Positions 14,884 through 22,732 of a DNA stretch of 49,670 nucleotides are shown in pieces. The notes beneath the pieces were generated by a model that saw only the letters and a program-made list of their open reading frames with translations, did no database searches and was not told the origin of the DNA. Every line of letters starts with the position of its first letter. Position 1 is the first letter of the stretch. The stretch spans positions 1-49,670 of the forward strand of contig DASXUC010000089.1 in the NCBI GenBank assembly GCA_036505015.1, written 5' to 3'. The stretch comes from DASXUC01 sp036505015 (GTDB lineage Bacteria; Sysuimicrobiota; Sysuimicrobiia; Sysuimicrobiales; Kaftiobacteriaceae). The position numbers were made by a program, and so were the translations under genes.

Positions 14884-15965
14884 CCAGACACGCGCCGCCG
14901 CAGGCGCTCTCGTCGGTGGACCAGCCGTTCGCGGTGCAGGGGGTCCCCACCATTGAGGCTTGCCAGCGCCTCATCGGTCATGCCGAGCGCACGCGCCGGA
15001 TCGTGGCACTGCCACTCCCAGATCATCGCCAGCCGTTCCAGCGCGAGCCAGCGCGGGAGCACACGCATGGCGAGTTCACCCTCCCACAGCGCCAGAAGAT
15101 CTTGGACCAGCCCGCGGCGTCGATAGATGCGGCCCAGCGCGGTGACCGTGCGGGTCCGCACCGACGAATCGTGTTCGTCGCACAGCGCGATTTGATAGCA
15201 GCGCACCGCGGCGTCGATGTCGCTGCGCGCCTCCAGCAGCCGGGCCAGCCCCGACCAGTCCACGACGACACGGATGCCCTCAGGACGCAGCAGCATCTCG
15301 CCGGCCAGCCCGTGCAGTGCGAGCAGCGAGAGCAGGTCTGACGCGTTGTGCGCAAAGACCGGCTCGATCGCATCGAGGTCGCCGGTGTGCAAGTACTGCA
15401 CGTACAGTGACGGGATCTGCCAGCCCGGCACGTCCACGAACCGTTCGACGCCCAGCACCAGCTGTTCGAGCAGGCCCATGCTGTAGCCGCCCAGGCGGCG
15501 GTACCAGAGACGGCGCGCGAGCGTCATCAGGTCGAGGTGCGCTTCCCTATCGAACGTCGGCCGCATGCGGGAGAGCAGAAATCGCGTCTGGAGCAAGGGC
15601 AGGTCGAACCGCGTCCCGTTGAAGGTGACCAGCGCATCGTACCGGCAAAGGTCGTGCAGGATCGCTTCCAGCAGTGCCGCCTCGTGGGCGAGATGGCTGA
15701 GGAAGTACTGGGTGAGGACAAACTGGCCGTCGTCGATCGTCGCCAGGCCGATCAAGAACACATAGGTGCCGGTGCCGCCGGCCAATCCGGTCGTTTCCGT
15801 GTCGAGCCAGGCGATGCGCTCACCGGCGGGGCCGACCGTGCGGCCGTACTGGGCGGCGTCGCCGAGGGGCATGCGTCCGTGGACATGGTCGAGGGACCAG
15901 GCATGGCGGCGGACCTGGAAGCCGGTGTCAGGACGAGTGGAAGACTTCGACAGGGACGTGGTCAT
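14880..15965 (-). CDS. mrfB: RNase H-like exonuclease, MrfB/YprB family
   Basis: 361 residues. The N-terminal half is a DEDD-type exonuclease: IAWLDTETTGLAGGTGTYVFLIG (DxE), VTFNGTRFDLPLLQTRF, then HNASDLLSLLAL (the last Asp). The C-terminal half (about 235-361) is helical, TPR-like. In Bacillus the orthologous pair YprA/YprB (MrfA/MrfB) repairs mitomycin-type DNA adducts outside the UvrABC route. Here the ATG lies 38 nt inside the end of mrfA, a strong sign of coupling and of the same pathway. The symbol is given by homology of both partners and their order. Confidence 0.85.
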   Translation of the reverse strand: MTTSLSKSSTRPDTGFQVRRHAWSLDHVHGRMPLGDAAQYGRTVGPAGERIAWLDTETTGLAGGTGTYVFLIGLATIDDGQFVLTQYFLSHLAHEAALLEAILHDLCRYDALVTFNGTRFDLPLLQTRFLLSRMRPTFDREAHLDLMTLARRLWYRRLGGYSMGLLEQLVLGVERFVDVPGWQIPSLYVQYLHTGDLDAIEPVFAHNASDLLSLLALHGLAGEMLLRPEGIRVVVDWSGLARLLEARSDIDAAVRCYQIALCDEHDSSVRTRTVTALGRIYRRRGLVQDLLALWEGELAMRVLPRWLALERLAMIWEWQCHDPARALGMTDEALASLNGGDPLHRERLVHRRERLRRRVSG

Positions 15966-18222
15966 GTGCGATCGCGCTCCGAAGAAGAGTGAGACAGTCG
16001 CTTTTGCCGGTGTTGCCGACTTCCAGCACGGGACCGACGCACGAGGGGCAGCCCCATTCGCAGCCGCAGGTCCGGACGAGTTCTTCCCCGGCGGTCATCA
16101 GCTCGTCGTGGATGCGGAACATGCGTTCGGCCAGTCCGACCCCGCCGGGCGCGCGCTCATAAAGGTAGATTGTGGGCTGATTGGTATGCGGCGAGCGGAT
16201 CTCGTACACGCGGCCGAGGTCGTTAGGGTCGCACATCAGGTACAGCGGGGCGATGTTCAGCAGGGCGTGGGATAACGCCGCGAGCCCGCCCTGGAGGCGA
16301 TCGTTGGTGAAACCACCTGCGATGGCGGGCGGCAGTATCCACCAGGCTGCCGTGGTGTGAATCGTGGTCTCCGGCAAGTTGATCTTGCCCCAACCGATGT
16401 TCTCCTGCGTGTAGAGCTTCAGTTTCTTGAAGATCGTCGCGCGATAGGTGACCACCACTTCGCCGTGGGCGCGCGGGATCGGACCGGCGGCGGTTTGCGT
16501 CTCGTCCAGCACCGACAGGCCCACCGCGATCTCCGCCTGGGTGTAGTAGTCCACATCCACCCGCTTCACGTGCGCCTTGCGCTGATCCCAGTCCAGCCGC
16601 TCCACGTGGTACTGCTGGGCGAGGTGCATGTAGATCGCGTCCTCGTGCACGCGTCCCGGCGCCGACGCCAGATCTACTTCGCCGATCACGTCCGGTTTCG
16701 GATCGGTCTCGTCGATGATGATCACGTTCTCGGTGGATGCGGACCGCAGACTGACGTCTTCCGCGGGAAATTGCTCGGCCACGTAATGCCAGCGCTTCCC
16801 GTCATCGTGCACGACCTGCTTGGCTTCCAGATGACGCATCAGGTCGAGGGGGATAGTGTCGCCGAACACTTCGTCGTGCTCCAGCGGCAGCTCGAACGCG
16901 GCGCACTTCAGGTGGCTAACCAGAATGAGCAGGTTGTCGGCGTTCGAGAGCGCCTGTTCCGGAGAGTGCCCGAAGAAGTACTCGGGATGCTGCATCAGGT
17001 ACTGGTCGATCGGACTCGAAGTGGCGACCAGAAACGCGGCCGACAGTTCTTCGGTACGCCCGGCGCGGCCCATCTGCTGCCAGGTCGAGGCGATTGTTCC
17101 CGGGTAGCCGGCGAGGATGGCCGCGCTGAGTTGCCCGATGTCGATACCCAGTTCCAGCGCGTTGGTCGCTGCCACGGCCTTCACGGATCCATCGCGCAGC
17201 CCGTGCTCGATGGCCCGCCGCTCCGACGGCAGGTAGCCGGCGCGATAGCCCTTCACCGCGTCACGGTCCCGGCCGTGCTGGTCGGCCAGATCCTTCAGAT
17301 AGGTAGTCAGCAGTTCGGCCGCCAGCCGACTGCGGGCGAACGTGATGGTCGGGATGCTGTTGCGAATGAACTCGCTGGCCAGCTCCCGGACTTCCATCAG
17401 CGCATCGCGGCGGATTCCCAGTTCGCGGTTGACGATCGGCGGATTGACGAACGCGATCACCTTGGCGCCCGACGGCGCGCCGTTGCGGTCGATGAGCGTC
17501 ATGGTCTTGCCGGTCAGGCGCTCCGCGTGTTCTTTCGGGTTGCCGATCGTGGCGCTGGTGCAGATGAACTGCGGATCGCTCCCGTAGAATGCGCAGATCC
17601 GCTGCAGGCGGCGGATGACGTTGGCGACGTGGCTGCCGAACACGCCGCGGTACTGATGCAGTTCGTCGATGATCACGTACCGCAGGTTCTCGAACAGGCG
17701 CAGCCACTTGGTATGGTGCGGCAGGATCGCGGTGTGCAGCATGTCGGGGTTGGTGACCACGACGTGGCCGGCGGTGCGAATCGCGCGCCGGGCCGACGCG
17801 GGCGTATCGCCGTCGTAGGTGAACGTCTTGATATCGGCGGCCAGCGCGGTGATGAGCTGCTGGAGTTCGTCGACCTGGTCGGCGGCCAGCGCTTTCGTCG
17901 GGAAGAGGTAGAGCGCCCGCGCGTCCGGTTCCTTGAGGATCCGATCGACCACCGGGAGGTTGTAGCACAGCGTCTTGCCGCTGGCGGTCGGTGTGACGAC
18001 AACGAGGCTGCCGCCGGCGACCACGGCGTGGTACGCGTCGGCCTGGTGCGTGTACAGCGCGCTGATGCCGCGGTGGCGCAGCGAATCGACCAGGCGGGGG
18101 TGCACGGCGTTGGGAAAGGGCGCGAAGTGCGCCGGTCTGGCCGGCACCTCCCGCCAGGCCGCAATTCGGGACGCGCGAGAGGGATCGCGTCGAAGCTGGT
18201 CGAGGACCTGCTGCAGCGTCAT
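15928..18222 (-). CDS. mrfA: DEAD/DEAH-box helicase, MrfA/YprA family
   Basis: 764 residues, SF2 helicase with C-terminal DUF1998. Motifs: TPTASGKTLCYN (I), VVTNPDML (Ib), IIDELHQYRG (II, DELH), TSATIGNP (III), ITFARSRLAAELL (IV), ATNALELGIDIG (V), WQQMGRAGR (VI). A C-terminal cysteine cluster CGCEWGCPSCVGP (about 738-750) matches the metal site of MrfA. In Bacillus, MrfA is a 3'-5' helicase acting with MrfB in mitomycin lesion excision. An SOS-like box (18224-18237) touches the ATG. The upstream cyclase gene ends 36 nt away. Confidence 0.9.
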   Translation of the reverse strand: MTLQQVLDQLRRDPSRASRIAAWREVPARPAHFAPFPNAVHPRLVDSLRHRGISALYTHQADAYHAVVAGGSLVVVTPTASGKTLCYNLPVVDRILKEPDARALYLFPTKALAADQVDELQQLITALAADIKTFTYDGDTPASARRAIRTAGHVVVTNPDMLHTAILPHHTKWLRLFENLRYVIIDELHQYRGVFGSHVANVIRRLQRICAFYGSDPQFICTSATIGNPKEHAERLTGKTMTLIDRNGAPSGAKVIAFVNPPIVNRELGIRRDALMEVRELASEFIRNSIPTITFARSRLAAELLTTYLKDLADQHGRDRDAVKGYRAGYLPSERRAIEHGLRDGSVKAVAATNALELGIDIGQLSAAILAGYPGTIASTWQQMGRAGRTEELSAAFLVATSSPIDQYLMQHPEYFFGHSPEQALSNADNLLILVSHLKCAAFELPLEHDEVFGDTIPLDLMRHLEAKQVVHDDGKRWHYVAEQFPAEDVSLRSASTENVIIIDETDPKPDVIGEVDLASAPGRVHEDAIYMHLAQQYHVERLDWDQRKAHVKRVDVDYYTQAEIAVGLSVLDETQTAAGPIPRAHGEVVVTYRATIFKKLKLYTQENIGWGKINLPETTIHTTAAWWILPPAIAGGFTNDRLQGGLAALSHALLNIAPLYLMCDPNDLGRVYEIRSPHTNQPTIYLYERAPGGVGLAERMFRIHDELMTAGEELVRTCGCEWGCPSCVGPVLEVGNTGKSDCLTLLRSAIAHDHVPVEVFHSS

Positions 18223-18223
18223 G

Positions 18224-18237
18224 CGAACTAGTGTTCG
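18224..18237 (-). promoter_or_regulatory. LexA/SOS-box-like palindrome at the mrfA start
   Basis: Read on the minus strand: CGAAC-ACTA-GTTCG, fitting the Gram-positive LexA (DinR) box CGAAC-N4-GTTCG in both half sites, extended by one base each side to GCGAAC/GTTCGC. It ends one base before the mrfA ATG. An AATATAGCGAA stretch upstream also resembles the XRE operators at 13823-13874. DNA-damage induction of mrfAB is the direct prediction. Confidence 0.65.
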
Positions 18238-18258
18238 CTATATTGCTAGGGGCTCCTT

Positions 18259-19062
18259 CTAGGCCGGCAGGTCCGCCGACGCGCGTGCGGTGACCACGGA
18301 CACCCCGATCGGTTCGGTGCGGCCTTTGAGCTGCAGCTCACGATGCTCAAGGGTGCCGCGGTCGAAGCTGGCGGCTGCGGTTGCGGCGTCACTGACGAGA
18401 ACCTCGCCGGGGCCGGCCAACGATGCGAGCCGCGCGGTGATGTTGACCGCATCGCCCAGCGCCGTGAAGTCCACGACGGTGTCCTCGGAGCCGACGATCC
18501 CCACGTACGCGACACCGGTGTGAATCCCGGCGCCGACCGGCAGCCAGGGACCGTCCGGGTTCGTATGTCCGGTGGCGGCGAGGAGATCGCGGGCGGCCTG
18601 AACCGCGTTGGCGGCGTGGTGCGGCAGGTAGGGGAGGTAGAGGCCGATGACTTCGTCGCCGACGAGCTTGTCCACCAGCGCGTCGGAGTCGATGAGAATG
18701 CGGTTGGCCACGTCGTAGAACCGGTTGAGCAGCTGGCTGAAGTCGCGCGCGCTCATCTGCTCGGCCAGGGTCGTGGAGCCGCGGACATCGGCGAAGAGCA
18801 TCGTGAGCTCAATCTCGGCGCCGCCGCGCTCCTTCCTGGCCCGCACCTCGCACATGTTGCAGTAGTTGGGATTCTTCGAGGAGCGCGCCTTGCCGATGGC
18901 TCGCATCAAGACGCTGCCGATGCCCGCGAACGGAGCGTTGCAGAGCTTGCAGCGGGGATCATGGGGAAAGATCCGGAAAATCCGGCGTTCCCGCAACATC
19001 GTCGGATGCCGGCCTGTCAGGTAGGCGCGCCACTCCTCTTCGCGCGTCTGGGGGGTGCTCAT
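18259..19062 (-). CDS. Class III adenylate/guanylate cyclase with N-terminal Cys motifs
   Basis: 267 residues from ATG 19062, which overlaps the transporter stop (ATGA); the longer frame start is not supported. Residues about 35-75 carry two CxxC pairs (RCKLCNAPF and YCNMCEVRA), likely a small zinc or iron-sulfur site of unknown role. Residues about 85-260 are a class III cyclase: LTMLFADVRGSTTLAEQM (metal Asp), DKLVGDEVIGLY, and FTALGDAVNITARLASLA. It probably makes cAMP or cGMP in the cytoplasm; specificity is not readable. The Cys motif plus cyclase suggests metal or redox control (inference). Confidence 0.88.
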   Translation of the reverse strand: MSTPQTREEEWRAYLTGRHPTMLRERRIFRIFPHDPRCKLCNAPFAGIGSVLMRAIGKARSSKNPNYCNMCEVRARKERGGAEIELTMLFADVRGSTTLAEQMSARDFSQLLNRFYDVANRILIDSDALVDKLVGDEVIGLYLPYLPHHAANAVQAARDLLAATGHTNPDGPWLPVGAGIHTGVAYVGIVGSEDTVVDFTALGDAVNITARLASLAGPGEVLVSDAATAAASFDRGTLEHRELQLKGRTEPIGVSVVTARASADLPA

Positions 19063-19994
19063 CGGCTCACATCTGATGCGGTCCCGGCCGGTGTCTGCGC
19101 CGTAGACGCTTCGGCCGGCCCCGGCTGGCGCTGCACGAGCCACAGACCCACCAGCACCAGTGCGCCGCCGAGAACCGTCGCCGGCGCGAGGTGTTCGCCG
19201 AGCAGCACCACCGACGATACGACCCCGAAGATCGGCACCAGAAACGCAAACGCCGATGCACGCGCGGCGCCAATCCGCCGTACTCCTTCATAGAAGAAGA
19301 CAAACGCGAGCACGGTGCCAAAGACCGCGAGGTAGAGCAGACTGATCCAGGCTCCGGGCGGGGCCGAGGCCAGTTTCGTCCATCCGCGCTCGATGATGGC
19401 CGCCGGCAGCAGCAGCAGCGTACCGGTCACCGTTCCGTACAGCGTGGCGTTCACCGGATGGAACCGGGCCGTCGCCGTCTTCCCAATCACCACATAGATC
19501 GCCCAGCACAGCGCGCCGCCGAGGAAGAGCGCGTCGCCGAGGAACCGGCTGCGCGACTGCGTTTCACCGGGGGTGAGAACAAGCAGCAGTCCCACCAGCG
19601 CCGTGAGGAGTCCCGCCACGCCCCACCGGCCGATGTGCTCTTTGAGGAGGATCGCCGCCAGCACCGCGGTCAGGATCGGGGCCAGCCCGGGCACGATGAT
19701 GGCGCCGTCCGAGGCGGGCGCGAGCGTGAGGCCGTACAGAAATAGCATGTTGTACCCCGCGACGGCGGTCAGCCCCATGCTCAAGAAGAGCGGGAGATCG
19801 GACAGGCGGGGCGCACGACCCGACGGCTGTTTCGTCCGTGCCCACAGCCACAGCAGGAGTGAGGCAATCGCAAACCGGCCGGTGGCGAGCGTGATCGGCG
19901 GGATGGCCTCGACGCCGACTTTGCCGGCAACCCACGTGCCGCCGAAGAACAGCGCCATAAAGGTCAGGAACAGGTACGCAGAACGCCGCGGCAT
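19059..19994 (-). CDS. EamA/DMT-family transporter
   Basis: 311 residues with about ten hydrophobic helices in two EamA repeats, e.g. SAYLFLTFMALFFGGTWVAG at the start and ILTAVLAAILLKEHIGRWG..LLTALVGLLLVL in the middle. The conserved VGKxxVE..P pattern and LFLYGLTLAPASDGAIIVP fit drug/metabolite exporters. Substrate unknown. Its stop overlaps the cyclase start, and it would head a minus-strand unit with the cyclase, mrfA and mrfB. Confidence 0.9.
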   Translation of the reverse strand: MPRRSAYLFLTFMALFFGGTWVAGKVGVEAIPPITLATGRFAIASLLLWLWARTKQPSGRAPRLSDLPLFLSMGLTAVAGYNMLFLYGLTLAPASDGAIIVPGLAPILTAVLAAILLKEHIGRWGVAGLLTALVGLLLVLTPGETQSRSRFLGDALFLGGALCWAIYVVIGKTATARFHPVNATLYGTVTGTLLLLPAAIIERGWTKLASAPPGAWISLLYLAVFGTVLAFVFFYEGVRRIGAARASAFAFLVPIFGVVSSVVLLGEHLAPATVLGGALVLVGLWLVQRQPGPAEASTAQTPAGTASDVSR

Positions 19995-20039
19995 AGGTCA
20001 CCCTTCGACAAGCCAGATTTGACCGCCTTCGGTTGACCC

Positions 20040-20114
20040 AGATGAGTCAGGGAACAACCGTTTGGCAGGAGGTGACTGTCACCGGGTCAGCAGGGGTGAC
20101 TGTCACCTCCTGCA
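20040..20114. repeat. REP/REPIN-like element with two GGTGACTGTCACC palindromes
   Basis: CAGATGAGTCA (20040-20050), then outer arms GCAGGAGGTGAC (20066-20077) and GTCACCTCCTGC (20103-20114) in inverted orientation. Between and within the arms are two copies of the 13-bp palindrome GGTGACTGTCACC (20072-20084 and 20096-20108). A second member of the family lies directly upstream of the RAYT gene at 30982-31080. The transcripts would fold into stable hairpins. Confidence 0.85.
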
Positions 20115-20152
20115 AGAACCCCTTCTAGACCCCCCAACATCGAGGTGGGCAA

Positions 20153-20611
20153 ATGGATCCCTCAATTGAAGATCACTGGAAGACGATCAACGGGCTGCAC
20201 GACGATATCTTCGAAGCCGTCGAGCCGCTGACCGATGACCAGATCAACTGGCGGCATCCCGCGCTGTCCAACAGTATCGGCATATTGCTGCGGCACGTCG
20301 CGGGATCGGAGCGGTGGTGGATCGGGGAGGTCATTGGCGGAAGGCCCATGCAGCGCGTGCGCGACGCTGAATTCGAGCACGAGCGGCTGCAGAAAGTGCC
20401 GCTGGTGAACGGACTGCGCGACGCGCTCGCCGTCGTGAACGACGTCCTCGAGCAGACGACGCCGGCCGACCTGCGGCAGGTGCTCGAGGGGAAGTGGCGA
20501 GGGGAGCCCTACACATACACGAAAGAGTGGGCGCTGCTGCACTCGCTGCAGCACACCGCGTACCACCTGGGGCAGATTCAACTGTTCAGGAAGATGGCCT
20601 CAAGCGAGTAG
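20153..20611 (+). CDS. DinB-family protein
   Basis: 152 residues. A four-helix DinB-like fold with the metal-binding His triad: H48 in LLRHVAGSERWW, and H134 and H138 in LQHTAYHLGQI. DinB/YfiT proteins are metal-dependent enzymes, often thiol transferases (bacillithiol or mycothiol) or hydrolases; the substrate here is unknown. ATG at 20153 preceded by a GAGGTGG site. A second, divergent DinB protein is encoded at 31758, and both sit just downstream of the same repeat family. Convergent with the membrane cupredoxin gene, 24 nt apart. Confidence 0.88.
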   Translation: MDPSIEDHWKTINGLHDDIFEAVEPLTDDQINWRHPALSNSIGILLRHVAGSERWWIGEVIGGRPMQRVRDAEFEHERLQKVPLVNGLRDALAVVNDVLEQTTPADLRQVLEGKWRGEPYTYTKEWALLHSLQHTAYHLGQIQLFRKMASSE

Positions 20612-20635
20612 ATTGCTTCGTCGCTGCCATCGATG

Positions 20636-21457
20636 TCACCGCACGACGATCGTGCCGACCATCCCGGCGGTCTTATGCCCCGGGACGCCGCAGTAGTACG
20701 TGAGGGTGCCCCCTGAGGGAACTTTGATCAGCGCGATCACCGTGGCTCTGGCCGGCATGGCCACGTGCAGCCCCAGCGCGTCGCTGTCGAAACTGTGCGG
20801 CAGGGGATCGCCGTTGGTCAGAAAGACCGCGGTTGCCGTGCCTCGCTGCAATTCGATCGTCGCCGGATGGAACTTCAACTGCTCTACCGTGACATGTAGC
20901 GTGGCCGCCGGCGGTTCACTGAACGTTGGGCCCCCTGTGGGCGTGGCGGCGGCGTAGCCGGCAACTACCATTCCCAGCCACACAAAGCCGAACGCGGCCA
21001 TGGCGACGGCTTCGCGGGAAATGCCTCCGCCGGGCGCCTCGAAACTCATCGGGCGGATCCGCCCGGTGACTTCGAGTGCCGCGATGACGGCGAAGATCAT
21101 CGTGGCCACGCCGGTCAGGCCCAGCGTCGAGATCGTCAGCCACTGCGAGAAGCCGACGACGCCCGGCTTGGTGAACTCGTTGAGGAAGAACGGCAGGCCG
21201 GCGGCAATGAGCGGGATCTGCAGCGGCAGCACGGCCAGCTGCGCCCATTTCCTTCCGCGGACCACAGGCACGATCATCGCCAGCGAGCCCACAAAGGCCA
21301 CGGTCGCCGCCCATGCCGCCAGCGGAGCATACGGTAGGCGCTGCAGCCACTCCGTGCCGCCAACCTGCACGAAGATCAGGCGCGCCAGGCCCGCGATCTG
21401 GACGCACAGCCCAACGATCACGACCAGCCGCGCCACAGAGAATCGTCCCAACCCCAT
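20636..21457 (-). CDS. Membrane-anchored cupredoxin
   Basis: 273 residues. The N-terminal 170 residues hold about five transmembrane helices (e.g. 11-30, 46-66, 72-92, 106-130, 150-170). The C-terminal domain (about 183-273) is a plastocyanin-like fold with type 1 copper ligands H221 (LPHSFD), C256 (YYCGVPGH), H261 and M266. It would expose a blue-copper site on the outer face of the membrane as an electron carrier or copper acceptor. Last gene of a minus-strand copper cluster; a 160-bp gap separates it from the double cupredoxin gene. No haem motif is seen. Confidence 0.88.
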   Translation of the reverse strand: MGLGRFSVARLVVIVGLCVQIAGLARLIFVQVGGTEWLQRLPYAPLAAWAATVAFVGSLAMIVPVVRGRKWAQLAVLPLQIPLIAAGLPFFLNEFTKPGVVGFSQWLTISTLGLTGVATMIFAVIAALEVTGRIRPMSFEAPGGGISREAVAMAAFGFVWLGMVVAGYAAATPTGGPTFSEPPAATLHVTVEQLKFHPATIELQRGTATAVFLTNGDPLPHSFDSDALGLHVAMPARATVIALIKVPSGGTLTYYCGVPGHKTAGMVGTIVVR

Positions 21458-21617
21458 CCGTCCTGCCTCGCTTCTGCCCGCCGGCTGCAGGCAGGTTTCA
21501 GTGTACGGATGACGCGTCCTGCCGTCATGAGTACGCTGTCCTGCTCAGCACGGACAGATGCGGGGAGGCCGGCGAGATACGCGCCGGCCCCCGAGTCTAC
21601 GATGTCAACGCGCGAGG

Positions 21618-22631
21618 CTACTTGACGATGACCGTCCCCCGCATCCCATCCGCATAGTGAACCATGCAGAGGTACTGATAGGTTCCCCTCCTGGTGAAGG
21701 TCAGGCTAAACGCGCTGGGCGCGTTGGGAGGGGCGCCCGGGCCCGGAGTGAACAGGACGCCCGAGTTCAGATATCCTCGGCCTGTCCAGGTTTTCGGGTT
21801 CCCGGCCGGAAATTCCGCCTTCGGATTGAACCGAATCTTTGGTGGCCCTTGCTTCTGCGGCTCGACGAGGACGTCTTCCGGCTGTTTCGTGCCGCCGAGG
21901 AAGGTGACCGTGTGAATTTCGGTCGGGTCGGCCATCTTCCAGGTCACGGTCGTGCCCCGCGAGATGGTTAAGGGTCGGGGCGTGTAGCGCAGGAAGGTAT
22001 ACCGACCTTGCGGGTAGTTGCCCATCATTGGGACGACGACCGTGTTGCCCATCTTGTCCGGTTTGAACCTCGCCCAGGCTGCCAGACCGGCGCTCACCGC
22101 CGCCGCCTGCTCTTGCTTGGCCTGAGTCAGCGCGGCTGCCGGACTGCCCATGGCCTTGTCTTTGACCACGATCCGCGCGGACATCAGCGGACCATGGACC
22201 GTACAGACGTACTCGTATGTGCCGGTTTTCGTAAAGGTCAGCGAGTAGCTGAATGGCGGCGCTTTGGGATCCAGCGGCGGAACGCCCGAGTTCCTGTACC
22301 CTGTCCCGTCGTAGGTCTTTCCGCCAACCGGGAAGAAGGCCTTGGGGTTAAAGTACATCTTGTTCCCCTGCGGGATTTCGAATGGGGGGAACGGTGCGCC
22401 GCTGAGGAACGTGACGGTGTGGAAGTAGAGGAACTTCCAGGTCACCGTATCTCCAACGGAAATCTCCAGCGTCCGCGGGAAGAACGCGTTGGCGTTGACG
22501 GCGTGATCCTTCGAGAGTCCTCCCACGTATGCCGTCCAGGTCGTATTGTACGTCGCCGCCGCTGGCGCGCCGGTGACTCCAAATGCCAACACCATTATCA
22601 GGACCAGCAGGATCGGAATGAATCTGTTCAA
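21618..22631 (-). CDS. Secreted protein with two cupredoxin domains
   Basis: 337 residues from TTG 22631, with GGAGG about 8 nt upstream. Residues 1-25 are a signal peptide (MNRFIPILLVLIMVLAFGVT). Two homologous cupredoxin domains follow: domain 1 with H71, C143, H146, M150 (FHTVTF, YVCTVHGPLM), and domain 2 with H240, C322, H325, M330 (IHTVTF, YLCMVHYADGM). Both have a long insertion between the first His and the Cys (KMYFNPKAFFP / KIRFNPKAEFP), so they come from an internal duplication. A periplasmic or cell-surface copper or electron carrier for the multicopper oxidase upstream is likely. Confidence 0.9.
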   Translation of the reverse strand: MNRFIPILLVLIMVLAFGVTGAPAAATYNTTWTAYVGGLSKDHAVNANAFFPRTLEISVGDTVTWKFLYFHTVTFLSGAPFPPFEIPQGNKMYFNPKAFFPVGGKTYDGTGYRNSGVPPLDPKAPPFSYSLTFTKTGTYEYVCTVHGPLMSARIVVKDKAMGSPAAALTQAKQEQAAAVSAGLAAWARFKPDKMGNTVVVPMMGNYPQGRYTFLRYTPRPLTISRGTTVTWKMADPTEIHTVTFLGGTKQPEDVLVEPQKQGPPKIRFNPKAEFPAGNPKTWTGRGYLNSGVLFTPGPGAPPNAPSAFSLTFTRRGTYQYLCMVHYADGMRGTVIVK

Positions 22632-22732
22632 CTGACGTCCCTCCTTCTGCCCCGCCCCAGCAGTACGATACGCGATCTGGGACGTTATCGACGAATCACG
22701 TCCCTACGGGATCCCGGGCGCGTCTCACCTCC

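Noticed and set aside
16357..18231. 624-codon open frame on the plus strand
   Set aside because: Antisense of mrfA, which has all helicase motifs. The shadow protein has no recognisable domain.
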